Source of the DNA: Bryobacteraceae bacterium CoA2 C42 | GTDB taxonomy: Bacteria > Acidobacteriota > Terriglobia > Bryobacterales > Bryobacteraceae | NCBI GenBank assembly: GCA_019931245.1 | Contig: JAINDL010000151.1 | Span: 1 to 38,135, forward strand | Direction of reading: 5' to 3' | DNA: 38,135 nucleotides | In this document: positions 17,180-28,609 of the stretch, piece by piece | Layout: every line of letters begins with the position of its first letter | Position numbering within the stretch: the stretch's first letter is position 1 | Position numbers and translations under genes: made by a program | The notes under the pieces: model-generated | Database searches by the model: none | What the model was told of the DNA's origin: nothing | The model's input: only the letters and a program-made list of their open reading frames with translations

Positions 17180-18825
17180 TGAGCACCTCCAATCACCATT
17201 ATGGGAATCTTCTTGATCAGGATCTTATCTCCCAGCGTTCCGTTGACGACGGGCTGGGCGTAGACGAGGCCTTCGGCGGGCAGGCGGGTGAGGGGGGCGT
17301 CGGCGCGGGTCATCAGCAGGATGGTGGCTTTCTTGCTTTTGGTCACGAACCGCTCGCGCTTGGCCTGGGACTCCTGCGGCGGGCTATCGGGCTCGACTTC
17401 GGTTCCGGTGACGGCGGTGACGCCGGGGGGGAGACCGTCGATGGAGAGGACGACGAAGCCTTCAAAGCCCTCCTCCTGGTCGGTGACGACGCTGAGTTTG
17501 GCGGTTTTGCCGCGGTCGAGGTTGAGCGCGTCGGCGGTGATGGTGACTTCGCCGAGGTGGGGGACCTGAGGCCGGACGAGGAGGCGGTAGCGCATGCCGG
17601 GGTCGCCGTAGGCGGCGGTGATGTCGCGGATTTCGAGCGTGAATTCGCCGCCGCGCGGGAAGGAGAACATGGTTTTGGGTTTGATCTGCTTCGAGGCGTT
17701 GCCGTTCGAGTTGACGGTGGAGAGGATGTTGGTGAAGGCTTCGACGCCGTCGGAGTCGATGATGCGGAGATAGGGGTTGATCAGCGGGAGCGTTTTTTCG
17801 GGCGTTTCGATTTCAAAGGTGAGGCGGTCGCCCTCTTTGGCGGTGAAGCGGGCGCGGTCGATATCGCCGGGCCGCTCGATGGCGCCGACGACGAGAGCGG
17901 GGAGCGGGATTTTGGGGGGCTGGACGGGGACGGTTTGCGGTTCGGCGTCGGCGTCGATGATGGGGATAGGCGGCTGGCTGGCGGGGAGGGCGCGCGCGGC
18001 GAGGCGCTCCATGCGGTCCGGGGCGAGGGGGCGGACCCAGGTTCGTTCGGCCCAACCGTCGGCCTGGGCGGGGGGCTTGGCGGGGATGGCCGGTTCGCCG
18101 CGATGGATGCGGAGGGTGTACTCCTGGCCGGGTCCGCCATGACCCCAGAAGCCGTTGACGCGGATGAAGTAGTCGCTGGTTTTGTCGAAGCGGTGGCGGA
18201 GGAAGGCTTCGGTGGGGAGGTCGGGATAGGAGACGGCTTCGTCGCGGAAGGCGATGCGGGTGGGGCGGTCGGGGTCGAACCAACTGCCGCCGGGGCGGTA
18301 GAGGGAGAGGGCGGGGTCGAGGCCGCGGCTGGAGATGGTTTCAAAGGTCCAGGTTTCGCCGGCCTGGGCGTGGAAGAGGTAGTAGTCCACTTCGCCGGAT
18401 TCGCTGATGCGCCCCTGGACGGCGGCGGGCAGGGCGGGGAGGCGCTGGGCCTGGGTGGGGAGATCTTTGGGGGTGGGGGCTTCCAGGACGGTGGGTTCGG
18501 GGTGGCGGACGAGGCGGAGGGGGGTGGAGACGCCGGTGGGGGTGACGACGCGGAGGGTGGTTTGCTCGAAGGAGTCGGCGAGGCGGAGGGTGAGGTGGAG
18601 AATCTGGCCGTTTTTGCGGGGCGGATCGGGTTCGGCCTTGAGGATTTCGGCCGAGGCGCCGGGGGATTCGAACCAGAGGGCGTAGGCGCCCGGGGCGTCG
18701 GTGGTGCGGATCTGGGCGGCGAAGGTGGTTCCGGCGCGGCCGCTGACCGGGTAGATGGATTCGGCTTTGGGCGGGGGCGCCGCGAGCGCGCCAACGGCCA
18801 GCAAAATCAAGGGGAACACACGCAT
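17176..18825 (-). CDS. Pre-peptidase C-terminal (PPC) domain protein, secreted
   Basis: Exported 549-residue protein with a signal peptide (MRVFPLILLAVGALAA). A PPC-like beta-sandwich at about 130-240 (QGRISESGEVDYYLFHAQAG, FETISSRGLDPALSLY) is followed by a second at about 295-420 (GAIERPGDIDRARFTAKEG). A C-terminal Ig-like portion ends in a hydrophobic strand. It has no visible catalytic domain and probably binds or presents partners at the surface. It is the first gene of a trio with DUF1549/DUF1553 and DUF1501; PPC genes often accompany these. The start is set at 18825 because the signal peptide begins there, although the frame stays open to 18939. The stop overlaps the next start by 4 nt. 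Upstream, GATAAT at about 18869 on the minus strand may be part of a promoter. Confidence 0.85.
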   Translation of the reverse strand: MRVFPLILLAVGALAAPPPKAESIYPVSGRAGTTFAAQIRTTDAPGAYALWFESPGASAEILKAEPDPPRKNGQILHLTLRLADSFEQTTLRVVTPTGVSTPLRLVRHPEPTVLEAPTPKDLPTQAQRLPALPAAVQGRISESGEVDYYLFHAQAGETWTFETISSRGLDPALSLYRPGGSWFDPDRPTRIAFRDEAVSYPDLPTEAFLRHRFDKTSDYFIRVNGFWGHGGPGQEYTLRIHRGEPAIPAKPPAQADGWAERTWVRPLAPDRMERLAARALPASQPPIPIIDADAEPQTVPVQPPKIPLPALVVGAIERPGDIDRARFTAKEGDRLTFEIETPEKTLPLINPYLRIIDSDGVEAFTNILSTVNSNGNASKQIKPKTMFSFPRGGEFTLEIRDITAAYGDPGMRYRLLVRPQVPHLGEVTITADALNLDRGKTAKLSVVTDQEEGFEGFVVLSIDGLPPGVTAVTGTEVEPDSPPQESQAKRERFVTKSKKATILLMTRADAPLTRLPAEGLVYAQPVVNGTLGDKILIKKIPIMVIGGAQ

Positions 18826-18922
18826 GCTGGAACCTGAGTTTATCTTTTGTAACTCCCGGCGGCAAGCCGTATTATCTCTTCTGGTGACGTCCGGCTGGCT
18901 CGAAGAGTGTGGTCCGGCCACG

Positions 18923-19984
18923 CTATCGGGGGGCTCCACCGGCCGATGCGCCAGCCTGGCGCAGGAGGCGCAGTTTTTCGGCCGCGGCGGCGGCCTCCCG
19001 CACCCGCCCCAGCTTGCGGTAGAGTTGCGCCAACTGCAGATAGGCGGCCTCGGCCAGCCGGGAGGCGGGCTCCCAGGCGACTACCTTCTCAAACGCCTGC
19101 ACGGCGTCGTTCGCGCGGCCTAATCCGGCCAGCGCCTTACCCAACTCGAGAGCCGTCTGTGGCATCTCCGGACGTAGGCGCAGCGATCGCTCCAACTCGG
19201 CCGCCGCAGCCTCTCCCTGTCCCAGATTCGCGAGGCTCAAGCCCAACTTATAAGCTACTTCGGCCGAAGCCGGCGTCAGTGCCGCCTCGGCGCGGAACTC
19301 TTTTTCGGCGGCCGCGTAATTGGCCTGCTCCAGATACATTTCGCCCAGCGCCGCATGGACTTTCGGCAGATCCGGCCGGCCTGCCAGCGCCGCGCGGAAG
19401 TGCTTTTCCGCCTCGGCCGTCTTTCCTGCGCTCATGGCCGCCTCCCCGCGAACCTGTTCGGCCCGCGGCCCGGCGCCGGCGAGGAGGCGCGCCATCAGCA
19501 GCCGGGATAACTCCGCATGCGCTCGCCCGAGGTAATACAGTTGGTCCGGATCATCCGGCGCTGCCGCCACCGCCGCCTCCAACGGCTCGACCGCCTCCCG
19601 CGGCTTGCCGGCCTCGAGCAGGGCCACCCCCAGCAGTGCCGTGGCCTTTGCTTTTTCCAAATGGGGAATGGCTTCCGCGGCCAACCCCTGGGCCAGCAGC
19701 GCGGTTCCCAGCATCTGTTGCGCTCCGGCCAACTCTGGATTCAACGCGACGGCCCGCTGCAGCGCGGGCACGGCCCGCCCGTAGTCTTTGCTAGCGAAAT
19801 ACGCGCTGCCCAGGTTGACGTGAGCCGCCGCCAGATCCGGCGCCAACTCCACCACCCGCGTGAACTCCCGGATGGCCATTTCCCAATTTCCGGCCGCCCG
19901 CGCCTTGAGTCCGTTTTCCACCCGCTCTCGCAGTTCGGGCGTCACCGCCTGCGCCAGGGCCGTCACCAGCACAATCAAAATCAT
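18923..19984 (-). CDS. Tetratricopeptide repeat protein
   Basis: A 353-residue protein made almost wholly of TPR units, about nine helix pairs (for example AHVNLGSAYFASKDYGRAV, LYYLGRAHAEL, AYKLGLSLANLGQG, ALELGKALAGLGRANDAV). The short hydrophobic N-terminus, MILIVLVTALAQA, looks like a signal peptide, so the scaffold is predicted to be periplasmic. It is the last of three genes joined by overlapping codons, TonB receptor 2, FG-GAP/ASPIC protein and this one, with a 4-nt ATGA overlap at 19981-19984. That suggests the three products are made in fixed ratio and may work together. TPR proteins bind other proteins; the partner is not evident from the sequence. The following PPC gene starts 97 nt downstream. 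Confidence 0.88.
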   Translation of the reverse strand: MILIVLVTALAQAVTPELRERVENGLKARAAGNWEMAIREFTRVVELAPDLAAAHVNLGSAYFASKDYGRAVPALQRAVALNPELAGAQQMLGTALLAQGLAAEAIPHLEKAKATALLGVALLEAGKPREAVEPLEAAVAAAPDDPDQLYYLGRAHAELSRLLMARLLAGAGPRAEQVRGEAAMSAGKTAEAEKHFRAALAGRPDLPKVHAALGEMYLEQANYAAAEKEFRAEAALTPASAEVAYKLGLSLANLGQGEAAAAELERSLRLRPEMPQTALELGKALAGLGRANDAVQAFEKVVAWEPASRLAEAAYLQLAQLYRKLGRVREAAAAAEKLRLLRQAGASAGGAPR

Positions 19985-21578
19985 GGCTTCTCCGCTATGG
20001 TAACCAACGGGCCGGCGCCCAACTCCGCCACCTGCCGCAGGCCGCCCGGCCAGACGACCTCTACCTGTTTGGCGCCGGGTGCGAGGTGAACGCGGTGGTC
20101 GCTGGCGGCGAGGTAGCTGCCGCTGGTGGTGGCGTAGACAGTCTGGCCGCCGGCGGTGACCACCGCCCCGACGCCGTCACGGTTGGCGCGCGCGCCGCGG
20201 AGGCGGAGGGTGAGTCCGGGCGGCCCCCAGCGGTTCAGCAGCACCATCGGCTGCCCTCCCAGGACGGCCAGGACGACGTCCATCCGTCCGTCGTTATTGA
20301 TGTCGCCGAAGGCGGCTCCGCGGCCGGCCACGCGGGGCAGGCTGAGCGCGGCGGCGCGGAACCGTCCGTCCCGGTTCCAGTAGAGTCCCGGCTCTTCGAG
20401 ATAGCGGAGGTTGGATTGGATCCGTTCGACGTTATCGAGCACATGGCCCTGGGCGGCGAACAGATCCTTACGGCCGTCGTTATCGAAATCGTGGAGTCCC
20501 ACGCCCCAGCCGGAATGCGGCGCTGTTTCGGCCGCGAGGCCGCTTTCGAGCGTCGTATACCGGAAGCTGCCGTCGCCTTCGTTGCGATACAGGGCGTACT
20601 TTTCAAGGGCAAGATTTGTAATGGCGAGATCGGCGCGCCCGTCGTTGTTGTAGTCGGCAAAACTGACGCCCATGCCCGCGTAGGTCCGCGCATCGTCGGA
20701 AAGCGCAACGCCGGCTTCGATGGCCACTTCGCGAAAGGCGGCGCCCCGCTCATTGCGGAGCAGGAACTGCTCCATGCCGTCGTTGGCCACGGCGATATCG
20801 GCATAGCCATCGCTGTTGAAGTCGTTGACGGCCACGCCCATGGCTTTGCCGATGATCGCGGCGACGCCGGTCTGGCGGCTTACGTCGAGGAAGCGTCCAT
20901 CGCCTTCGTTACGAAAGAGAACATTGCTGACGCCGGGGAACTTGTCGGGCCGGCAGTAGGCGTGGAAGGGGGTGCCGCAGAGGATGTTGCGGCCGATTGT
21001 CCAGTCGAGGTAGCGAGCGACGAACAGGTCGAGGCGGCCGTCGTTGTCGTAGTCGAGAAAGGCGGCCGAGACGCTCCAGCCGCCGGCGCGGGCTTCGGCG
21101 GTGCGGGTGAAGGTGCCGTTGCCGTTGTTCCGGTACAGGGTGTTTTCGCCGTAGGCGGTGAGGTAGAGGTCGGTGTCGCCGTCGTTGTCGATATCGCCAG
21201 TGGCGGCCCCCATGCCATAAACGTTGGGGCTGTCGGCCAGTCCAGCCTCGCGAGTCACATCGACAAACGCCCCGGCCGCCGTCTGGCGGTAGAGCCGGTT
21301 GTGAAAGGCGGGCTCGCGCCGGGCGAAATCGGGTGGTTCAGGAGTCGGATCGGCGAGCTTGCCGCCGTTGACGAGGAAGATATCGAGCCGGCCGTCGTTG
21401 TTGAAGTCGAGCAGGGCGATGCCGCCGCCCATTGTCTCGAGCAGATACTTTTGGGCCGTTGGCGAATGGCGGTGGGTAAAAGGCAGAGCGGTCGCGGTAA
21501 AAACGGCAGGACTCTGCGCGAGCAACCACGCCGCGCAGAGTCCTATTGAGCCAACGCACCAAGGAACGGCCAATCGCA

Positions 21579-21579
<1 letters not shown>
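19981..21579 (-). CDS. CRTAC1-like FG-GAP/VCBS repeat protein with ASPIC/UnbV domain
   Basis: Exported 532-residue beta-propeller. After a signal peptide (MRLAVPWCVGSIGLCAAWLLAQ) it carries seven FG-GAP/VCBS calcium-loop motifs of the DxDxDG type: DFNNDGRLDIF, DIDNDGDTDLY, DYDNDGRLDLF, DFNSDGYADIA, DYNNDGRADLA, DFDNDGRKDLF and DINNDGRMDVV. The ASPIC/UnbV domain sits at about residues 455-530 (NRDGVGAVVTAGGQTVYATT, VEVVWPGGLRQ). The architecture is that of CRTAC1 relatives, which are extracellular and probably bind ligands or partners. Its ATG and the receptor's stop share one base (TGATG at 21577-21581), and its stop overlaps the TPR start, so all three genes are translationally coupled. This argues that the propeller serves the receptor, perhaps as a surface or periplasmic binding component. 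Confidence 0.9.
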
Positions 21580-25043
<3,464 letters not shown>

Positions 25044-25127
25044 GGGGGGGACGGTATCAAATCCGGGGGAGGGAAACAAGCCCCCGGGGGGCACCCCGCT
25101 GGTGCTCCGACACCGTATGATGACTCC
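25044..25127. promoter_or_regulatory. Divergent promoter region between TonB receptor 2 and the CBM9 gene
   Basis: Only 84 bp separate the two start codons. On the minus strand TGATACCGTCC (25049-25059) precedes the receptor start; the same 11 bp lies upstream of TonB receptor 1. On the plus strand TATGAT (25116-25121) ends 6 nt before the ATG at 25128 with no ribosome binding site between. A CCCCCGGGGGG-like GC-rich inverted repeat (around 25080-25091) lies in the middle and could separate the two promoters. Confidence 0.4.
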
Positions 25128-27680
25128 ATGTTGCGCCATTTGTTCCTGTTTCCAGCGTTTCTGATTGCGGCTTTCGGGCAGCCGCTGCCCCGCTACGAGA
25201 TTTTTCGGGCGGCCGGGCGGATTGTTGTCGATGGCATTCTGGACGAACCCGCGTGGCGGCAGGCGCCGGCGGCGGGCGAGTTCCACTTCAATTGGTGGAC
25301 GGCCGGGGAGAAAGAGCAGACCGTGGCGAAGATCCTGTGGGACGACGAGAACCTCTACGTCGCCTACTACTGCCACGATAAGCACATTAGCGCCGAGGTC
25401 GTGGAACGGCACGGGCCGGTGTCGCTCGACGATGCCGTCGAGATCTTTCTGAGTCCGAACCCGGCGAAGGTTACCAACTACTACGGCTTTGAGATTAACG
25501 CCATCGGGACGATGCTGAACTTCATCCGCGCGGACTGGTACAACGGTCCGTTCAACACCGAGCCCGAGGGGGTGCGGCTGCGGACTTCGCTGCACGGGCT
25601 GCGGGTGAAGCACGAGGCGGCCGGCGATACGCACTGGACGCTCGAACTGGCCATTCCGCTCAAGAACTTCGCGCGCGACGCCGCGCACACCCCGCCGCGC
25701 GAGGGCGACGAGTGGCGGCTGAACCTGAACCGGGCCGGGGGCAAGACGAATGCGCAGTACTCGACGTGGTCGCCGGTGGACGCGCCGCGGCCGAACTTCC
25801 ATGTGCCGCAGTCGTTTGGTTGGGTTCGTTTCGCAAATCGGCCCCCGGTGCGCGCCGAGGCGTACAACGCGGTGAACCCCGGCGAGCTGTTCGTGGAGCG
25901 TCCGACGCTGCTGTGCCTGGGCTTTGAGTGGCCCATTTCGGGCGATGACAACCGGAACTCCGCGGTCGAGGTGGCCTATCGCAAGGCCGGCGAGGCGGCG
26001 TGGAAAACGGGAATGCCGCTGCTGCGAATGGGCGGGGAGCGGGTGTTCCGGCCCGACCTCGGGCTGGATTATCTGGTGCCGGAAAAGTTCGCGGGCAGTG
26101 TGCTCGATCTCGAACCGGACACCGAGTACGAGGCGCGCTTCACCATGCGCGACCCGGATGGCGTGCTGCGCGAGGCGGTGCGGACGGTGAAGGTGCGGAC
26201 GCGCGGCGAGCCGCGGGCGGTGCAGAACGGCCGCGTGCTGCATGTGTACCCGCCCACGTGGCAGGGGCCGAAGCAGGAGCCGTCATTTGTGGGTTTGAAG
26301 AAGGCTTACTACGGGTCGGGGAACGGAGACTGGTCGGTGGTGAGTGAGCGGACGGTGCGGTCCGGCGACACGATTCTGGTGCATGCCGGCTTGTACAAGG
26401 GCGACCGGATGAAGTACTCCGAGCCGACGGGACTGGATTTTGACGGCACCTATCATCTGACGGCGAAGGGTACGGCGCAGCGCCCGATTGTGATCCGGGC
26501 CGCGGGCGACGGGGAGGTGATCTTCGACGGCGACGGGGCCTTTACGCTCTTTGACGTGATGGCGGCCGACCACCACATCTTCGAAGGCCTGACGATTCGC
26601 AACGCGGGGATCGCGTTTCAGGCCGGCATCAAGGACGTGGCCGGGGCGCGGGGGCTGACGGTGCGGAACTGCCGGATTGAGGACGTGGGCATCGCGGTCA
26701 ACGCGCAGTTTGCCGGGTCGCACGACTTTCTGATCTCCGATAACGTGATGCTCGGGCGCGACGACCGGCACCGGCTGCTGGGTTGGTACAACCCCGGCAT
26801 TTACGGGGCGAATACGCTCAAGAGCTACCACGCCGTGAAGCTCTACGGGGCGGGCCATGTGGTGCGGCACAACTACATCGCTTACTTCCACGACGGGATT
26901 TCGGTATGCACCCATGGTTCCCCGGATGCCGACCCGGCGCGGCAGGCTTCGGCGATCGACTTCTACAACAACGATATTCACCTGATGGCCGATGACTTCA
27001 TTGAAACCGACGGCGGGGTGCACAACATCCGCGTGATGCGGAACCGGGGCGTGAACGCGGCGCAGTGCGGGCTGAGCGCGCAGCCGGTTTACGGGGGGCC
27101 GGCGTACTTCATCCGCAACGTGGTTTACCACGTGCCGACGGGCTGCGGCTTGAAGTTCAACGTGAAGCCGGCGGGGATGGTGCTCTACCACAACACGCTG
27201 GTTAGCGAGGCGCTGCCGGGGGACCTGTTTGCGAATACGCACGCTCGTAACAACCTGTTTCTGGGGACGGGGGCGAAGCGGCCCGTGTTCCGGTTTGCGA
27301 ACGCGACGGCGTATTCGAGCTACGACTACAACGGCTACGGGCTGAACGCGGGGGCGGCGCACCAGTTTGAGTGGTCGGCGCCCGGGGCCGGGATGCGGCG
27401 CCTGGCTTCGGTGGCCGAATTGCGGGCGGCGACCGGACAGGAGGCGCACGGGATTGAGGTGGACTACGGCATCTTCGCGGGTCTGCGTCCGCCGGACCCG
27501 GCCAAGCCGCACGCGGTCTACGAGGCCCGGGAGCTGGATTTTCGGTTGGCGCCGGGAGGGCGGGCGGTGGACGCCGGGGTGGGGCTGGCCGGGGTGAACG
27601 ACGGGTATACGGGCCAGGCGCCGGACCTGGGGGCGTACGAGGTGGGCGCGGCGCTGCCGCACTACGGTCCCCGGCCGTAG
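25128..27680 (+). CDS. Secreted CBM9-like plus right-handed beta-helix protein
   Basis: Exported 850-residue protein with a signal peptide (MLRHLFLFPAFLIAAFGQ). A carbohydrate-binding module 9-like domain lies at about 28-236 (GRIVVDGILDEPAWRQAP, DDENLYVAYYCHD, DDAVEIFLSPN). A fibronectin-III-like stretch at about 253-357 includes LEPDTEYEARFTM. A right-handed parallel beta-helix spans about 405-835, with repeated short turns such as NAGIAFQAGI, DVGIAVNAQF and DGISVCTHGSPDADP. Beta-helix folds include pectate lyases and other polysaccharide lyases or hydrolases, but I cannot assign catalytic residues. CBM9 domains of this kind often open multidomain carbohydrate-active proteins. It is transcribed divergently from TonB receptor 2, which fits an outside polymer-handling role. 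Start at 25128; there is no Shine-Dalgarno sequence, so leaderless translation is likely. Confidence 0.85.
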   Translation: MLRHLFLFPAFLIAAFGQPLPRYEIFRAAGRIVVDGILDEPAWRQAPAAGEFHFNWWTAGEKEQTVAKILWDDENLYVAYYCHDKHISAEVVERHGPVSLDDAVEIFLSPNPAKVTNYYGFEINAIGTMLNFIRADWYNGPFNTEPEGVRLRTSLHGLRVKHEAAGDTHWTLELAIPLKNFARDAAHTPPREGDEWRLNLNRAGGKTNAQYSTWSPVDAPRPNFHVPQSFGWVRFANRPPVRAEAYNAVNPGELFVERPTLLCLGFEWPISGDDNRNSAVEVAYRKAGEAAWKTGMPLLRMGGERVFRPDLGLDYLVPEKFAGSVLDLEPDTEYEARFTMRDPDGVLREAVRTVKVRTRGEPRAVQNGRVLHVYPPTWQGPKQEPSFVGLKKAYYGSGNGDWSVVSERTVRSGDTILVHAGLYKGDRMKYSEPTGLDFDGTYHLTAKGTAQRPIVIRAAGDGEVIFDGDGAFTLFDVMAADHHIFEGLTIRNAGIAFQAGIKDVAGARGLTVRNCRIEDVGIAVNAQFAGSHDFLISDNVMLGRDDRHRLLGWYNPGIYGANTLKSYHAVKLYGAGHVVRHNYIAYFHDGISVCTHGSPDADPARQASAIDFYNNDIHLMADDFIETDGGVHNIRVMRNRGVNAAQCGLSAQPVYGGPAYFIRNVVYHVPTGCGLKFNVKPAGMVLYHNTLVSEALPGDLFANTHARNNLFLGTGAKRPVFRFANATAYSSYDYNGYGLNAGAAHQFEWSAPGAGMRRLASVAELRAATGQEAHGIEVDYGIFAGLRPPDPAKPHAVYEARELDFRLAPGGRAVDAGVGLAGVNDGYTGQAPDLGAYEVGAALPHYGPRP

Positions 27681-27682
27681 GG

Positions 27683-27688
27683 TAGAAT
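27683..27688 (+). promoter_or_regulatory. Possible -10 element (TAGAAT) of the glycosyltransferase pair
   Basis: TAGAAT lies in the 23-bp gap after the beta-helix gene. A start point about 7 nt downstream would leave a short leader before the ATG at 27704. GGAGTGGG at 27689-27696 could act as ribosome binding site if the transcript comes from further upstream. Confidence 0.25.
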
Positions 27689-27703
27689 GGAGTGGGTGGG
27701 CTG

Positions 27704-28609
27704 ATGCGAGTTGGGGAGCGGGAGGCGGGATGGGCGCTGTGCACGATTGCGGCTAAGCCGCAGTGGGCGCTGGGGCGGGTGGTGGCGCGTTCGTTTGCGC
27801 GGCACCACCCGGGGGTGCCCGTGTTCGTTCTGCTGGCCGATCGGGTGGACGGCGCGTTTGACCCCGCGGGCGAGCCCTTTACGATGATTACCCCGGACCA
27901 GTTGGATGCTCCGGAGACTGAGGAGATGGCGCGGCGGTACACGGCGCAGGAGTTCAGCTACGCGCTGACGCCGATGCTGCTGCAGTGGGTGCTGCGGCAG
28001 GGATTCGGGCGGGTTTTGTTTATCAAACAGGAGAGTCTGGTGACGGCGAGTCTGGAGCCGGTGATGGACCGGCTGCGGCAGCCCGGGGTTTCGCTGCTGT
28101 TGACGCCGCATCTGCTGGCGCCGCTCGGATCGGTAGCGCGGGAGTTGAACATTTTGCAGTGTGGCACGTTCAACGGGGGCTTCGTGGCGGTGCGGGGCGG
28201 CGGGGAGGGCGACCGGTTTCTGGCGTGGTGGCGGGGGCGGCTCGCGGAGGATTGCCGCTACGATCCGGCGGCGGGGCTGCATTTTGAACAGCGGTGGCTG
28301 GATTTGGCCGCGGGGATGATGGAGGGCGTCGAGGTGGTGCGTGATCCGGGAGTGAACGTGGGGCACTGGCATTTGCCGGAGCGGCAGGTGCGCGTCGAGG
28401 GGGAGACGATCTGGGCGGACGGCAGCCTGTGCCGGTTGTTCCGGTTCAGCGGTTTTGAGATGGAGCATCCGGAGCGGGCGACGCGGTACTTCGAGCGGTT
28501 GCGGATGGAGCGAATGGGGGAGGCGGCGACGGTGTTTGCCCGCTACCGGGCCGAGCTGGCGGCGGCGGGGTATTGGGAGACCCGCGCGTGGGGGTACTCG
28601 CTGCCATGA
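27704..28609 (+). CDS. GT-A-like glycosyltransferase homologue lacking the DxD motif
   Basis: Paralogue of the next gene, 301 residues. Matching blocks are VLFIKQESLVTASLEPV, LLLTPHLLAP, NILQCGTFNGGFVAVR, HFEQRWLDLA and RFSGFE, in the same order and spacing as the blocks of its neighbour. Where the neighbour has Asp-Ala-Asp, the metal and nucleotide-sugar binding DxD, this protein has Lys108-Gln109-Glu110. It should therefore be unable to bind the usual metal-sugar complex in the normal way, and may be a pseudoenzyme or partner subunit. The frame is intact and its composition matches its neighbour, so it is not an obvious pseudogene. The ATG at 27704 was chosen over GTG 27692 for spacing to GGAGTG. 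The stop overlaps the next ATG by 4 nt, implying equal production of both proteins. Confidence 0.75.
   Translation: MRVGEREAGWALCTIAAKPQWALGRVVARSFARHHPGVPVFVLLADRVDGAFDPAGEPFTMITPDQLDAPETEEMARRYTAQEFSYALTPMLLQWVLRQGFGRVLFIKQESLVTASLEPVMDRLRQPGVSLLLTPHLLAPLGSVARELNILQCGTFNGGFVAVRGGGEGDRFLAWWRGRLAEDCRYDPAAGLHFEQRWLDLAAGMMEGVEVVRDPGVNVGHWHLPERQVRVEGETIWADGSLCRLFRFSGFEMEHPERATRYFERLRMERMGEAATVFARYRAELAAAGYWETRAWGYSLP

Noticed and set aside
15308-18837. Long plus-strand open frames (624 and 552 residues) opposite the DUF1549 and PPC genes
   Set aside because: Same Gly/Val/Ala/Asp-rich low complexity, no recognisable domain, and fully covered by well-supported minus-strand genes.
25044-26243. N-terminal extension of TonB receptor 2 by 400 residues
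   Set aside because: The extension is antisense to the CBM9 domain and Arg/His/Pro-rich; a proper signal peptide begins at 25043.
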